Assembly: GCA_944548615.1 (NCBI GenBank)
Contig: CALYMY010000075.1
Coordinates: 62,001-126,000 of the forward strand
Length of the DNA: 64,000 bases
Reading direction: 5' to 3'
From: Micropterix aruncella
Lineage: Eukaryota; Arthropoda; Insecta; Lepidoptera; Micropterigidae
Under the pieces are notes generated by a model that ran no database searches, was not told the origin of the DNA, and saw nothing but the letters and a program-made list of their open reading frames with translations. The stretch's first letter is position 1, and the number at the start of each line of letters is the position of its first letter. Made by a program: the position numbers and the translations under genes. This document shows, in pieces, positions 23,401 to 36,531 of the stretch.

Positions 23401-24440
23401 TTAGTAATTGCCATCATAATGGAATGCCTATACCAAATTTCACGTCTCTACGGTTGACCGTTGAGGAGTTCCCTCGTCGGGAGCCAACCCTGGGTGCAGC
23501 AGCCATGTCATGGTGGAACTTAGTAATTGCCATCATAATGGAATGCCTATACCAAATTTCACGTCTCTACGGTTGACCGTTGAGAAGTTCCCTCGTCGGG
23601 AGCCAACCCTGGGTGCAGCAGCCATGTCATGGTGGAACTTAGTAATTGCCATCATAATGGAATGCCTATACCAAATTTCACGTCTCTACGGTTGACCGTT
23701 GAGGAGTTCCCTCGTCCTTGTCACGTACCTCTTTCCGTAGGTTGTTTACTCCTTTTAATTCGTTTAACGCCTCGCGGGCAATATCTCTGGCTCTTTCCGG
23801 TATTTCTTCGAAATTCCGAAACGGCACTTCTATTTCTGTGGTCTCCATATTGTCTCTTCTCGTTGATCAAAGGCACTGAAAATGAAAATGAAAAAGCACA
23901 GATTAAATAGTATTGAAAAGTAATTAAAGAAGAAGAAGAAGACGAGATAAAAAGCAGAAGCAATGAAATGAAAAGCGTTCTAAAACCCTATCTTTTGACA
24001 CCTCGCTTGTGTGTATATGATAAAATAAAGAATATAATATTTAATTTATTAAACGAAGCCGCGGGAAAAATACTAAAACTCCCTTGGCTCGGATCGCTAC
24101 TATTGAAAACAAACATCGTAAAATCGATAAATAAACTTTCGCAAGTATGACGAGGGCTGAAGTTACCATAGAAACAGAAATCGTTAAATCGATAAATATT
24201 CTATTGCGAGTCGGGCCACCGCCTGAGCTCGTTACTATGGAAACAAAACCGTTAAATCGATAAATCAATATACCTATACAGATATTAAATCGTCTATAAT
24301 TCCGTTAATATTACTCAGATTTGAAAATTAAAAGAAGCGTTAGATGCGCAAAGCAAAACTCTATTAGATAATAATAAACAGGGAGGACTATTGATGCCTT
24401 TTAGCGCAATAGCCCTCAAACGTCGGAAGCCAATTTATTT
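20411..24440 (+). repeat. Macrosatellite unit 6 (4,030 bp)
   Basis: Blocks: 166-bp array 20411-22274, 119-bp array 22275-23716, spacer 23717-24440. I see no departure from the majority sequence. Confidence 0.96.
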
Positions 24441-27400
24441 CGAAAAATGTGATTTTTTCATAACAATTTCTATGTTCAAAATGAAAGTTTATATAAAAAA
24501 ATTCAAAATGTCAAAATTTCGAAAATGCCATTTCGTAGAGATTTCAAAGGCCTTCGTTCTGTCCGAACACCGTAACGCGTTAGGTTTACTCTATCTCGAT
24601 TTATTTCGAAAAATGTGATTTTTTCATAATAATTTCCAAGTTCAAAATGAAAGTTTATATAAAAATTTTCAAAATATCAAAATTTCAAAAATGCCATTTT
24701 GTAGAGCTTAAGCGGGGTGTCGATCTCGCCAAAGACCGCAACGCGGTAGGTTTACTCTATCTCGATTTATTTCGAAAAATGTGATTTTTTCATAACAATT
24801 TCTATGTTCAAAATGAAAGTTTATATAAAATTTTTCAAAATGTCAAAATTTCGAAAATGCCATTTTGTAGAGATTACCAAGGTCGTCGTTCTGTCCGAAC
24901 GCCGTAACGCTATAGGTTTACTCTATCACGATCTTTTTCGAAAAATGTGATTTTTTCATAACAATTTCTATGTTTAAAATGAAATTTTATATAAAATTTT
25001 TCAAAATGTCAAAATTTCGAAAATGCCATTTTGTAGAGATTACCAAGGCCGTCGTTCTGTCCGAACGCCGTAACGCTATAGGTTTACTCTATCACGATCT
25101 TTTTCGAAAAATGTGATTTTTTCATAATAATTTCTATGTTTAAAATGAAATTTTATATAAAATTTTTCAAAATGTCAAAATTTCAAAAATGCCATTTTGT
25201 AGAGCTTAAGCGGGGTGTCGATCTAGCCAAAGACCGCAACGCGGTAGGTTTACTCTATCACGGTCTTTTTCGAAAAATGTCATTTATTCATAACAATTTC
25301 TATGTTCAAAATGAAAGTTTATATAAAAAATTTCAAAATGTCAAAATTTCGAAAATGCCATTTCGTAGAGATTACCAAGGCCGTGGTTCTGTCCGAACGC
25401 CGTAACGCTATAGGTTTACTCTATCACGATCTTTTTCGAAAAATGTGATTTTTTCATTATAATTTCTATGTTTAAAATGAAATTTTATATAAAATTTTTC
25501 AAAATGTCAAAATTTCAAAAATGCCATTTTGTAGAGCTTAAGCGGGGTGTCGATCTCGCCAAAGACCGCAACGCGGTAGGTTTACTCTATCTCGATTTAT
25601 TTCGAAAAATGTGATTTTTTCATAACAATTTCTATGTTCAAAATGAAAGTTTATATAAAAAATTTCAAAATGTCAAAATTTCGAAAATGCCATTTTGTAG
25701 AGATTACCAAGGCCGTCGTTCTGTCCGAACGCCGTAACCCTATAGGTTTACTCTATCACGATCTTTTTCGAAAAATGTGATTTTTTCATAACAATTTCTA
25801 TGTTTAAAATGAAATTTTATATAAAATTTTTCAAAATGTCAAAATTTCGAAAATGCCATTTTGTAGAGATTACCAAGGCCGTCGTTCTGTCCGAACGCCG
25901 TAACCCTATAGGTTTACTCTATCACGATCTTTTTCGAAAAATATGATTTTTTCATAATAATTTCTATGTTTAAAATGAAATTTTATATAAAATTTTTCAA
26001 AAAGTCAAAATTTCAAAAATGCCATTTTGTAGAGCTTAAGCGGGGTGTCGATCTCGCCAAAGACCGCAACGCGGTAGGTTTACTCTATCTCGTTCTTTTG
26101 TGAAAAATGTGATTTTTTCATAACAATTTCTATGTTCAAAATGAAAGTTTATATAAAAAATTTCAAAATGTCAAAATTTCGAAAATGCCATTTCGTAGAG
26201 ATTTCAAAGGCCTTCGTTATGCCCAAACACCGTAACGCGTTTTATTTACTCTATCACGGTCTTTTTCGAAAAATGACATTTATTCATAACAATTTCTATG
26301 TTCAGGAGTTCCCTCGTCGGGAGCCAACCCTGGGTGCAGCAGCCATGTCATGGTGGAACTTAGTAATTGCCATCATAATGGAATGCCTATACCAAATTTC
26401 ACGTCTCTACGGTTGACCGTTGAGGAGTTCCCTCGTCGGGAGCCAACCCTGGGTGCAGCAGCCATGTCATGGTGGAACTTAGTAATTGCCATCATAATGG
26501 AATGCCTATACCAAATTTCACGTCTCTACGGTTGACCGTTGAGGAGTTCCCTCGTCGGGAGCCAACCCTGGGTGCAGCAGCGATGTCATGGTGGAACTTA
26601 GAAATTGCCGTCATAATGGAATGCCTATACCAAATTTCACGTCTCTACGGTTGACCGTTGAGGAGTTCCCTCGTCGGGAGCCAACCCTGGGTGCAGCAGC
26701 CATGTCATGGTGGAACTTAGTAATTGCCATCATAATGGAATGCCTATACCAAATTTCACGTCTCTACGGTTGACCGTTGAGGAGTTCCCTCGTCGGGAGC
26801 CAACCCTGGGTGCAGCAGCCATGTCATGGTGGAACTTAGTAATTGCCATCATAATGGAATGCCTATACCAAATTTCACGTCTCTACGGTTGACCGTTGAG
26901 GAGTTCCCTCGTCGGGAGCCAACCCTGGGTGCAGCAGCCATGTCATGGTGGAACTTAGTAATTGCCATCATAATGGAATGCCTATACCAAATTTCACGTC
27001 TCTACGGTTGACCGTTGAGGAGTTCCCTCGTCGGGAGCCAACCCTGGGTGCAGCAGCCATGTCATGGTGGAACTTAGTAATTGCCATCATAATGGAATGC
27101 CTATACCAAATTTCACGTCTCTACGGTTGACCGTTGAGGAGTTCCCTCGTCGGGAGCCAACCCTGGGTGCAGCAGCCATGTCATGGTGGAACTTAGTAAT
27201 TGCCAGTCATAATGGAATGCCTATACCAAATTTCACGTCTCTACGGTTGACCGTTGAGGAGTTCCCTCGTCGGGAGCCAACCCTGGGTGCAGCAGCCATG
27301 TCATGGTGGAACTTAGTAATTGCCATCATAATGGAATGCCTATACCAAATTTCACGTCTCTACGGTTGACCGTTGAGGAGTTCCCTCGTCGGGAGCCAAC

Positions 27401-28471
27401 CCTGGGTGCAGCAGCCATGTCATGGTGGAACTTAGTAATTGCCATCATAATGGAATGCCTATACCAAATTTCACGTCTCTACGGTTGACCGTTGAGGAGT
27501 TCCCTCGTCGGGAGCCAACCCTGGGTGCAGCAGCCATGTCATGGTGGAACTTAGTAATTGCCATCATAATGGAATGCCTATACCAAATTTCACGTCTCTA
27601 CGGTTGACCGTTGAGAAGTTCCCTCGTCGGGAGCCAACCCTGGGTGCAGCAGCCATGTCATGGTGGAACTTAGTAATTGCCATCATAATGGAATGCCTAT
27701 ACCAAATTTCACGTCTCTACGGTTGACCGTTGAGGAGTTCCCTCGTCCTTGTCACGTACCTCTTTCCGTAGGTTGTTTACTCCTTTTAATTCGTTTAACG
27801 CCTCGCGGGCAATATCTCTGGCTCTTTCCGGTATTTCTTCGAAATTCCGAAACGGCACTTCTATTTCTGTGGTCTCCATATTGTCTCTTCTCGTTGATCA
27901 AAGGCACTGAAAATGAAAATGAAAAAGCACAGATTAAATAGTATTGAAAAGTAATTAAAGAAGAAGAAGAAGACGAGATAAAAAGCAGAAGCAATGAAAT
28001 GAAAAGCGTTCTAAAACCCTATCTTTTGACACCTCGCTTGTGTGTATATGATAAAATAAAGAATATAATATTTAATTTATTAAACGAAGCCGCGGGAAAA
28101 ATACTAAAACTCCCTTGGCTCGGATCGCTACTATTGAAAACAAACATCGTAAAATCGATAAATAAACTTTCGCAAGTATGACGAGGGCTGAAGTTACCAT
28201 AGAAACAGAAATCGTTAAATCGATAAATATTCTATTGCGAGTCGGGCCACCGCCTGAGCTCGTTACTATGGAAACAAAACCGTTAAATCGATAAATCAAT
28301 ATACCTATACAGATATTAAATCGTCTATAATTCCGTTAATATTACTCAGATTTGAAAATTAAAAGAAGCGTTAGATGCGCAAAGCAAAACTCTATTAGAT
28401 AATAATAAACAGGGAGGACTATTGATGCCTTTTAGCGCAATAGCCCTCAAACGTCGGAAGCCAATTTATTT
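24441..28471 (+). repeat. Macrosatellite unit 7 (4,031 bp, 1-bp insertion)
   Basis: Blocks: 166-bp array 24441-26304, 119-bp array 26305-27747, spacer 27748-28471. The single extra base lies in the eighth 119-bp copy and shifts all later units by one. Confidence 0.97.
27138..27257 (+). repeat. Hybrid 119-bp copy 8 of unit 7, 120 bp
   Basis: In every other complete unit, copy 8 is the variant monomer with CAGCGATG, TTAGAAATT and GCCGTCAT. Here the first two sites are of the common type (CAGCCATG, TTAGTAATT), and the third reads GCCAGTCAT. The A of the common version and the G of the variant version both appear, adding one base. This looks like a conversion or exchange tract ending at 27205/27206, or a consensus error where two monomer types were mixed. 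Confidence 0.85.
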
Positions 28472-31400
28472 CGAAAAATGTGATTTTTTCATAACAATTT
28501 CTATGTTCAAAATGAAAGTTTATATAAAAAAATTCAAAATGTCAAAATTTCGAAAATGCCATTTCGTAGAGATTTCAAAGGCCTTCGTTCTGTCCGAACA
28601 CCGTAACGCGTTAGGTTTACTCTATCTCGATTTATTTCGAAAAATGTGATTTTTTCATAATAATTTCCAAGTTCAAAATGAAAGTTTATATAAAAATTTT
28701 CAAAATATCAAAATTTCAAAAATGCCATTTTGTAGAGCTTAAGCGGGGTGTCGATCTCGCCAAAGACCGCAACGCGGTAGGTTTACTCTATCTCGATTTA
28801 TTTCGAAAAATGTGATTTTTTCATAACAATTTCTATGTTCAAAATGAAAGTTTATATAAAATTTTTCAAAATGTCAAAATTTCGAAAATGCCATTTTGTA
28901 GAGATTACCAAGGTCGTCGTTCTGTCCGAACGCCGTAACGCTATAGGTTTACTCTATCACGATCTTTTTCGAAAAATGTGATTTTTTCATAACAATTTCT
29001 ATGTTTAAAATGAAATTTTATATAAAATTTTTCAAAATGTCAAAATTTCGAAAATGCCATTTTGTAGAGATTACCAAGGCCGTCGTTCTGTCCGAACGCC
29101 GTAACGCTATAGGTTTACTCTATCACGATCTTTTTCGAAAAATGTGATTTTTTCATAATAATTTCTATGTTTAAAATGAAATTTTATATAAAATTTTTCA
29201 AAATGTCAAAATTTCAAAAATGCCATTTTGTAGAGCTTAAGCGGGGTGTCGATCTAGCCAAAGACCGCAACGCGGTAGGTTTACTCTATCACGGTCTTTT
29301 TCGAAAAATGTCATTTATTCATAACAATTTCTATGTTCAAAATGAAAGTTTATATAAAAAATTTCAAAATGTCAAAATTTCGAAAATGCCATTTCGTAGA
29401 GATTACCAAGGCCGTGGTTCTGTCCGAACGCCGTAACGCTATAGGTTTACTCTATCACGATCTTTTTCGAAAAATGTGATTTTTTCATTATAATTTCTAT
29501 GTTTAAAATGAAATTTTATATAAAATTTTTCAAAATGTCAAAATTTCAAAAATGCCATTTTGTAGAGCTTAAGCGGGGTGTCGATCTCGCCAAAGACCGC
29601 AACGCGGTAGGTTTACTCTATCTCGATTTATTTCGAAAAATGTGATTTTTTCATAACAATTTCTATGTTCAAAATGAAAGTTTATATAAAAAATTTCAAA
29701 ATGTCAAAATTTCGAAAATGCCATTTTGTAGAGATTACCAAGGCCGTCGTTCTGTCCGAACGCCGTAACCCTATAGGTTTACTCTATCACGATCTTTTTC
29801 GAAAAATGTGATTTTTTCATAACAATTTCTATGTTTAAAATGAAATTTTATATAAAATTTTTCAAAATGTCAAAATTTCGAAAATGCCATTTTGTAGAGA
29901 TTACCAAGGCCGTCGTTCTGTCCGAACGCCGTAACCCTATAGGTTTACTCTATCACGATCTTTTTCGAAAAATATGATTTTTTCATAATAATTTCTATGT
30001 TTAAAATGAAATTTTATATAAAATTTTTCAAAAAGTCAAAATTTCAAAAATGCCATTTTGTAGAGCTTAAGCGGGGTGTCGATCTCGCCAAAGACCGCAA
30101 CGCGGTAGGTTTACTCTATCTCGTTCTTTTGTGAAAAATGTGATTTTTTCATAACAATTTCTATGTTCAAAATGAAAGTTTATATAAAAAATTTCAAAAT
30201 GTCAAAATTTCGAAAATGCCATTTCGTAGAGATTTCAAAGGCCTTCGTTATGCCCAAACACCGTAACGCGTTTTATTTACTCTATCACGGTCTTTTTCGA
30301 AAAATGACATTTATTCATAACAATTTCTATGTTCAGGAGTTCCCTCGTCGGGAGCCAACCCTGGGTGCAGCAGCCATGTCATGGTGGAACTTAGTAATTG
30401 CCATCATAATGGAATGCCTATACCAAATTTCACGTCTCTACGGTTGACCGTTGAGGAGTTCCCTCGTCGGGAGCCAACCCTGGGTGCAGCAGCCATGTCA
30501 TGGTGGAACTTAGTAATTGCCATCATAATGGAATGCCTATACCAAATTTCACGTCTCTACGGTTGACCGTTGAGGAGTTCCCTCGTCGGGAGCCAACCCT
30601 GGGTGCAGCAGCGATGTCATGGTGGAACTTAGAAATTGCCGTCATAATGGAATGCCTATACCAAATTTCACGTCTCTACGGTTGACCGTTGAGGAGTTCC
30701 CTCGTCGGGAGCCAACCCTGGGTGCAGCAGCCATGTCATGGTGGAACTTAGTAATTGCCATCATAATGGAATGCCTATACCAAATTTCACGTCTCTACGG
30801 TTGACCGTTGAGGAGTTCCCTCGTCGGGAGCCAACCCTGGGTGCAGCAGCCATGTCATGGTGGAACTTAGTAATTGCCATCATAATGGAATGCCTATACC
30901 AAATTTCACGTCTCTACGGTTGACCGTTGAGGAGTTCCCTCGTCGGGAGCCAACCCTGGGTGCAGCAGCCATGTCATGGTGGAACTTAGTAATTGCCATC
31001 ATAATGGAATGCCTATACCAAATTTCACGTCTCTACGGTTGACCGTTGAGGAGTTCCCTCGTCGGGAGCCAACCCTGGGTGCAGCAGCCATGTCATGGTG
31101 GAACTTAGTAATTGCCATCATAATGGAATGCCTATACCAAATTTCACGTCTCTACGGTTGACCGTTGAGGAGTTCCCTCGTCGGGAGCCAACCCTGGGTG
31201 CAGCAGCGATGTCATGGTGGAACTTAGAAATTGCCGTCATAATGGAATGCCTATACCAAATTTCACGTCTCTACGGTTGACCGTTGAGGAGTTCCCTCGT
31301 CGGGAGCCAACCCTGGGTGCAGCAGCCATGTCATGGTGGAACTTAGTAATTGCCATCATAATGGAATGCCTATACCAAATTTCACGTCTCTACGGTTGAC

Positions 31401-32501
31401 CGTTGAGGAGTTCCCTCGTCGGGAGCCAACCCTGGGTGCAGCAGCCATGTCATGGTGGAACTTAGTAATTGCCATCATAATGGAATGCCTATACCAAATT
31501 TCACGTCTCTACGGTTGACCGTTGAGGAGTTCCCTCGTCGGGAGCCAACCCTGGGTGCAGCAGCCATGTCATGGTGGAACTTAGTAATTGCCATCATAAT
31601 GGAATGCCTATACCAAATTTCACGTCTCTACGGTTGACCGTTGAGAAGTTGCCTCGTCGGGAGCCAACCCTGGGTGCAGCAGCCATGTCATGGTGGAACT
31701 TAGTAATTGCCATCATAATGGAATGCCTATACCAAATTTCACGTCTCTACGGTTGACCGTTGAGGAGTTCCCTCGTCCTTGTCACGTACCTCTTTCCGTA
31801 GGTTGTTTACTCCTTTTAATTCGTTTAACGCCTCGCGGGCAATATCTCTGGCTCTTTCCGGTATTTCTTCGAAATTCCGAAACGGCACTTCTATTTCTGT
31901 GGTCTCCATATTGTCTCTTCTCGTTGATCAAAGGCACTGAAAATGAAAATGAAAAAGCACAGATTAAATAGTATTGAAAAGTAATTAAAGAAGAAGAAGA
32001 AGACGAGATAAAAAGCAGAAGCAATGAAATGAAAAGCGTTCTAAAACCCTATCTTTTGACACCTCGCTTGTGTGTATATGATAAAATAAAGAATATAATA
32101 TTTAATTTATTAAACGAAGCCGCGGGAAAAATACTAAAACTCCCTTGGCTCGGATCGCTACTATTGAAAACAAACATCGTAAAATCGATAAATAAACTTT
32201 CGCAAGTATGACGAGGGCTGAAGTTACCATAGAAACAGAAATCGTTAAATCGATAAATATTCTATTGCGAGTCGGGCCACCGCCTGAGCTCGTTACTATG
32301 GAAACAAAACCGTTAAATCGATAAATCAATATACCTATACAGATATTAAATCGTCTATAATTCCGTTAATATTACTCAGATTTGAAAATTAAAAGAAGCG
32401 TTAGATGCGCAAAGCAAAACTCTATTAGATAATAATAAACAGGGAGGACTATTGATGCCTTTTAGCGCAATAGCCCTCAAACGTCGGAAGCCAATTTATT
32501 T
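28472..32501 (+). repeat. Macrosatellite unit 8 (4,030 bp)
   Basis: Blocks: 166-bp array 28472-30335, 119-bp array 30336-31777, spacer 31778-32501. C to G at 31651 in 119-bp copy 12 (GAAGTTGCC) is shared only with unit 13 at 51801, exactly five units away. Confidence 0.97.
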
Positions 32502-35500
32502 CGAAAAATGTGATTTTTTCATAACAATTTCTATGTTCAAAATGAAAGTTTATATAAAAAAATTCAAAATGTCAAAATTTCGAAAATGCCATTTCGTAGA
32601 GATTTCAAAGGCCTTCGTTCTGTCCGAACACCGTAACGCGTTAGGTTTACTCTATCTCGATTTATTTCGAAAAATGTGATTTTTTCATAATAATTTCCAA
32701 GTTCAAAATGAAAGTTTATATAAAAATTTTCAAAATATCAAAATTTCAAAAATGCCATTTTGTAGAGCTTAAGCGGGGTGTCGATCTCGCCAAAGACCGC
32801 AACGCGGTAGGTTTACTCTATCTCGATTTATTTCGAAAAATGTGATTTTTTCATAACAATTTCTATGTTCAAAATGAAAGTTTATATAAAATTTTTCAAA
32901 ATGTCAAAATTTCGAAAATGCCATTTTGTAGAGATTACCAAGGTCGTCGTTCTGTCCGAACGCCGTAACGCTATAGGTTTACTCTATCACGATCTTTTTC
33001 GAAAAATGTGATTTTTTCATAACAATTTCTATGTTTAAAATGAAATTTTATATAAAATTTTTCAAAATGTCAAAATTTCGAAAATGCCATTTTGTAGAGA
33101 TTACCAAGGCCGTCGTTCTGTCCGAACGCCGTAACGCTATAGGTTTACTCTATCACGATCTTTTTCGAAAAATGTGATTTTTTCATAATAATTTCTATGT
33201 TTAAAATGAAATTTTATATAAAATTTTTCAAAATGTCAAAATTTCAAAAATGCCATTTTGTAGAGCTTAAGCGGGGTGTCGATCTAGCCAAAGACCGCAA
33301 CGCGGTAGGTTTACTCTATCACGGTCTTTTTCGAAAAATGTCATTTATTCATAACAATTTCTATGTTCAAAATGAAAGTTTATATAAAAAATTTCAAAAT
33401 GTCAAAATTTCGAAAATGCCATTTCGTAGAGATTACCAAGGCCGTGGTTCTGTCCGAACGCCGTAACGCTATAGGTTTACTCTATCACGATCTTTTTCGA
33501 AAAATGTGATTTTTTCATTATAATTTCTATGTTTAAAATGAAATTTTATATAAAATTTTTCAAAATGTCAAAATTTCAAAAATGCCATTTTGTAGAGCTT
33601 AAGCGGGGTGTCGATCTCGCCAAAGACCGCAACGCGGTAGGTTTACTCTATCTCGATTTATTTCGAAAAATGTGATTTTTTCATAACAATTTCTATGTTC
33701 AAAATGAAAGTTTATATAAAAAATTTCAAAATGTCAAAATTTCGAAAATGCCATTTTGTAGAGATTACCAAGGCCGTCGTTCTGTCCGAACGCCGTAACC
33801 CTATAGGTTTACTCTATCACGATCTTTTTCGAAAAATGTGATTTTTTCATAACAATTTCTATGTTTAAAATGAAATTTTATATAAAATTTTTCAAAATGT
33901 CAAAATTTCGAAAATGCCATTTTGTAGAGATTACCAAGGCCGTCGTTCTGTCCGAACGCCGTAACCCTATAGGTTTACTCTATCACGATCTTTTTCGAAA
34001 AATATGATTTTTTCATAATAATTTCTATGTTTAAAATGAAATTTTATATAAAATTTTTCAAAAAGTCAAAATTTCAAAAATGCCATTTTGTAGAGCTTAA
34101 GCGGGGTGTCGATCTCGCCAAAGACCGCAACGCGGTAGGTTTACTCTATCTCGTTCTTTTGTGAAAAATGTGATTTTTTCATAACAATTTCTATGTTCAA
34201 AATGAAAGTTTATATAAAAAATTTCAAAATGTCAAAATTTCGAAAATGCCATTTCGTAGAGATTTCAAAGGCCTTCGTTATGCCCAAACACCGTAACGCG
34301 TTTTATTTACTCTATCACGGTCTTTTTCGAAAAATGACATTTATTCATAACAATTTCTATGTTCAGGAGTTCCCTCGTCGGGAGCCAACCCTGGGTGCAG
34401 CAGCCATGTCATGGTGGAACTTAGTAATTGCCATCATAATGGAATGCCTATACCAAATTTCACGTCTCTACGGTTGACCGTTGAGGAGTTCCCTCGTCGG
34501 GAGCCAACCCTGGGTGCAGCAGCCATGTCATGGTGGAACTTAGTAATTGCCATCATAATGGAATGCCTATACCAAATTTCACGTCTCTACGGTTGACCGT
34601 TGAGGAGTTCCCTCGTCGGGAGCCAACCCTGGGTGCAGCAGCGATGTCATGGTGGAACTTAGAAATTGCCGTCATAATGGAATGCCTATACCAAATTTCA
34701 CGTCTCTACGGTTGACCGTTGAGGAGTTCCCTCGTCGGGAGCCAACCCTGGGTGCAGCAGCCATGTCATGGTGGAACTTAGTAATTGCCATCATAATGGA
34801 ATGCCTATACCAAATTTCACGTCTCTACGGTTGACCGTTGAGGAGTTCCCTCGTCGGGAGCCAACCCTGGGTGCAGCAGCCATGTCATGGTGGAACTTAG
34901 TAATTGCCATCATAATGGAATGCCTATACCAAATTTCACGTCTCTACGGTTGACCGTTGAGGAGTTCCCTCGTCGGGAGCCAACCCTGGGTGCAGCAGCC
35001 ATGTCATGGTGGAACTTAGTAATTGCCATCATAATGGAATGCCTATACCAAATTTCACGTCTCTACGGTTGACCGTTGAGGAGTTCCCTCGTCGGGAGCC
35101 AACCCTGGGTGCAGCAGCCATGTCATGGTGGAACTTAGTAATTGCCATCATAATGGAATGCCTATACCAAATTTCACGTCTCTACGGTTGACCGTTGAGG
35201 AGTTCCCTCGTCGGGAGCCAACCCTGGGTGCAGCAGCGATGTCATGGTGGAACTTAGAAATTGCCGTCATAATGGAATGCCTATACCAAATTTCACGTCT
35301 CTACGGTTGACCGTTGAGGAGTTCCCTCGTCGGGAGCCAACCCTGGGTGCAGCAGCCATGTCATGGTGGAACTTAGTAATTGCCATCATAATGGAATGCC
35401 TATACCAAATTTCACGTCTCTACGGTTGACCGTTGAGGAGTTCCCTCGTCGGGAGCCAACCCTGGGTGCAGCAGCCATGTCATGGTGGAACTTAGTAATT

Positions 35501-36531
35501 GCCATCATAATGGAATGCCTATACCAAATTTCACGTCTCTACGGTTGACCGTTGAGGAGTTCCCTCGTCGGGAGCCAACCCTGGGTGCAGCAGCCATGTC
35601 ATGGTGGAACTTAGTAATTGCCATCATAATGGAATGCCTATACCAAATTTCACGTCTCTACGGTTGACCGTTGAGAAGTTCCCTCGTCGGGAGCCAACCC
35701 TGGGTGCAGCAGCCATGTCATGGTGGAACTTAGTAATTGCCATCATAATGGAATGCCTATACCAAATTTCACGTCTCTACGGTTGACCGTTGAGGAGTTC
35801 CCTCGTCCTTGTCACGTACCTCTTTCCGTAGGTTGTTTACTCCTTTTAATTCGTTTAACGCCTCGCGGGCAATATCTCTGGCTCTTTCCGGTATTTCTTC
35901 GAAATTCCGAAACGGCACTTCTATTTCTGTGGTCTCCATATTGTCTCTTCTCGTTGATCAAAGGCACTGAAAATGAAAATGAAAAAGCACAGATTAAATA
36001 GTATTGAAAAGTAATTAAAGAAGAAGAAGAAGACGAGATAAAAAGCAGAAGCAATGAAATGAAAAGCGTTCTAAAACCCTATCTTTTGACACCTCGCTTG
36101 TGTGTATATGATAAAATAAAGAATATAATATTTAATTTATTAAACGAAGCCGCGGGAAAAATACTAAAACTCCCTTGGCTCGGATCGCTACTATTGAAAA
36201 CAAACATCGTAAAATCGATAAATAAACTTTCGCAAGTATGACGAGGGCTGAAGTTACCATAGAAACAGAAATCGTTAAATCGATAAATATTCTATTGCGA
36301 GTCGGGCCACCGCCTGAGCTCGTTACTATGGAAACAAAACCGTTAAATCGATAAATCAATATACCTATACAGATATTAAATCGTCTATAATTCCGTTAAT
36401 ATTACTCAGATTTGAAAATTAAAAGAAGCGTTAGATGCGCAAAGCAAAACTCTATTAGATAATAATAAACAGGGAGGACTATTGATGCCTTTTAGCGCAA
36501 TAGCCCTCAAACGTCGGAAGCCAATTTATTT
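32502..36531 (+). repeat. Macrosatellite unit 9 (4,030 bp)
   Basis: Blocks: 166-bp array 32502-34365, 119-bp array 34366-35807, spacer 35808-36531. No departure from the majority sequence noticed. Confidence 0.96.
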
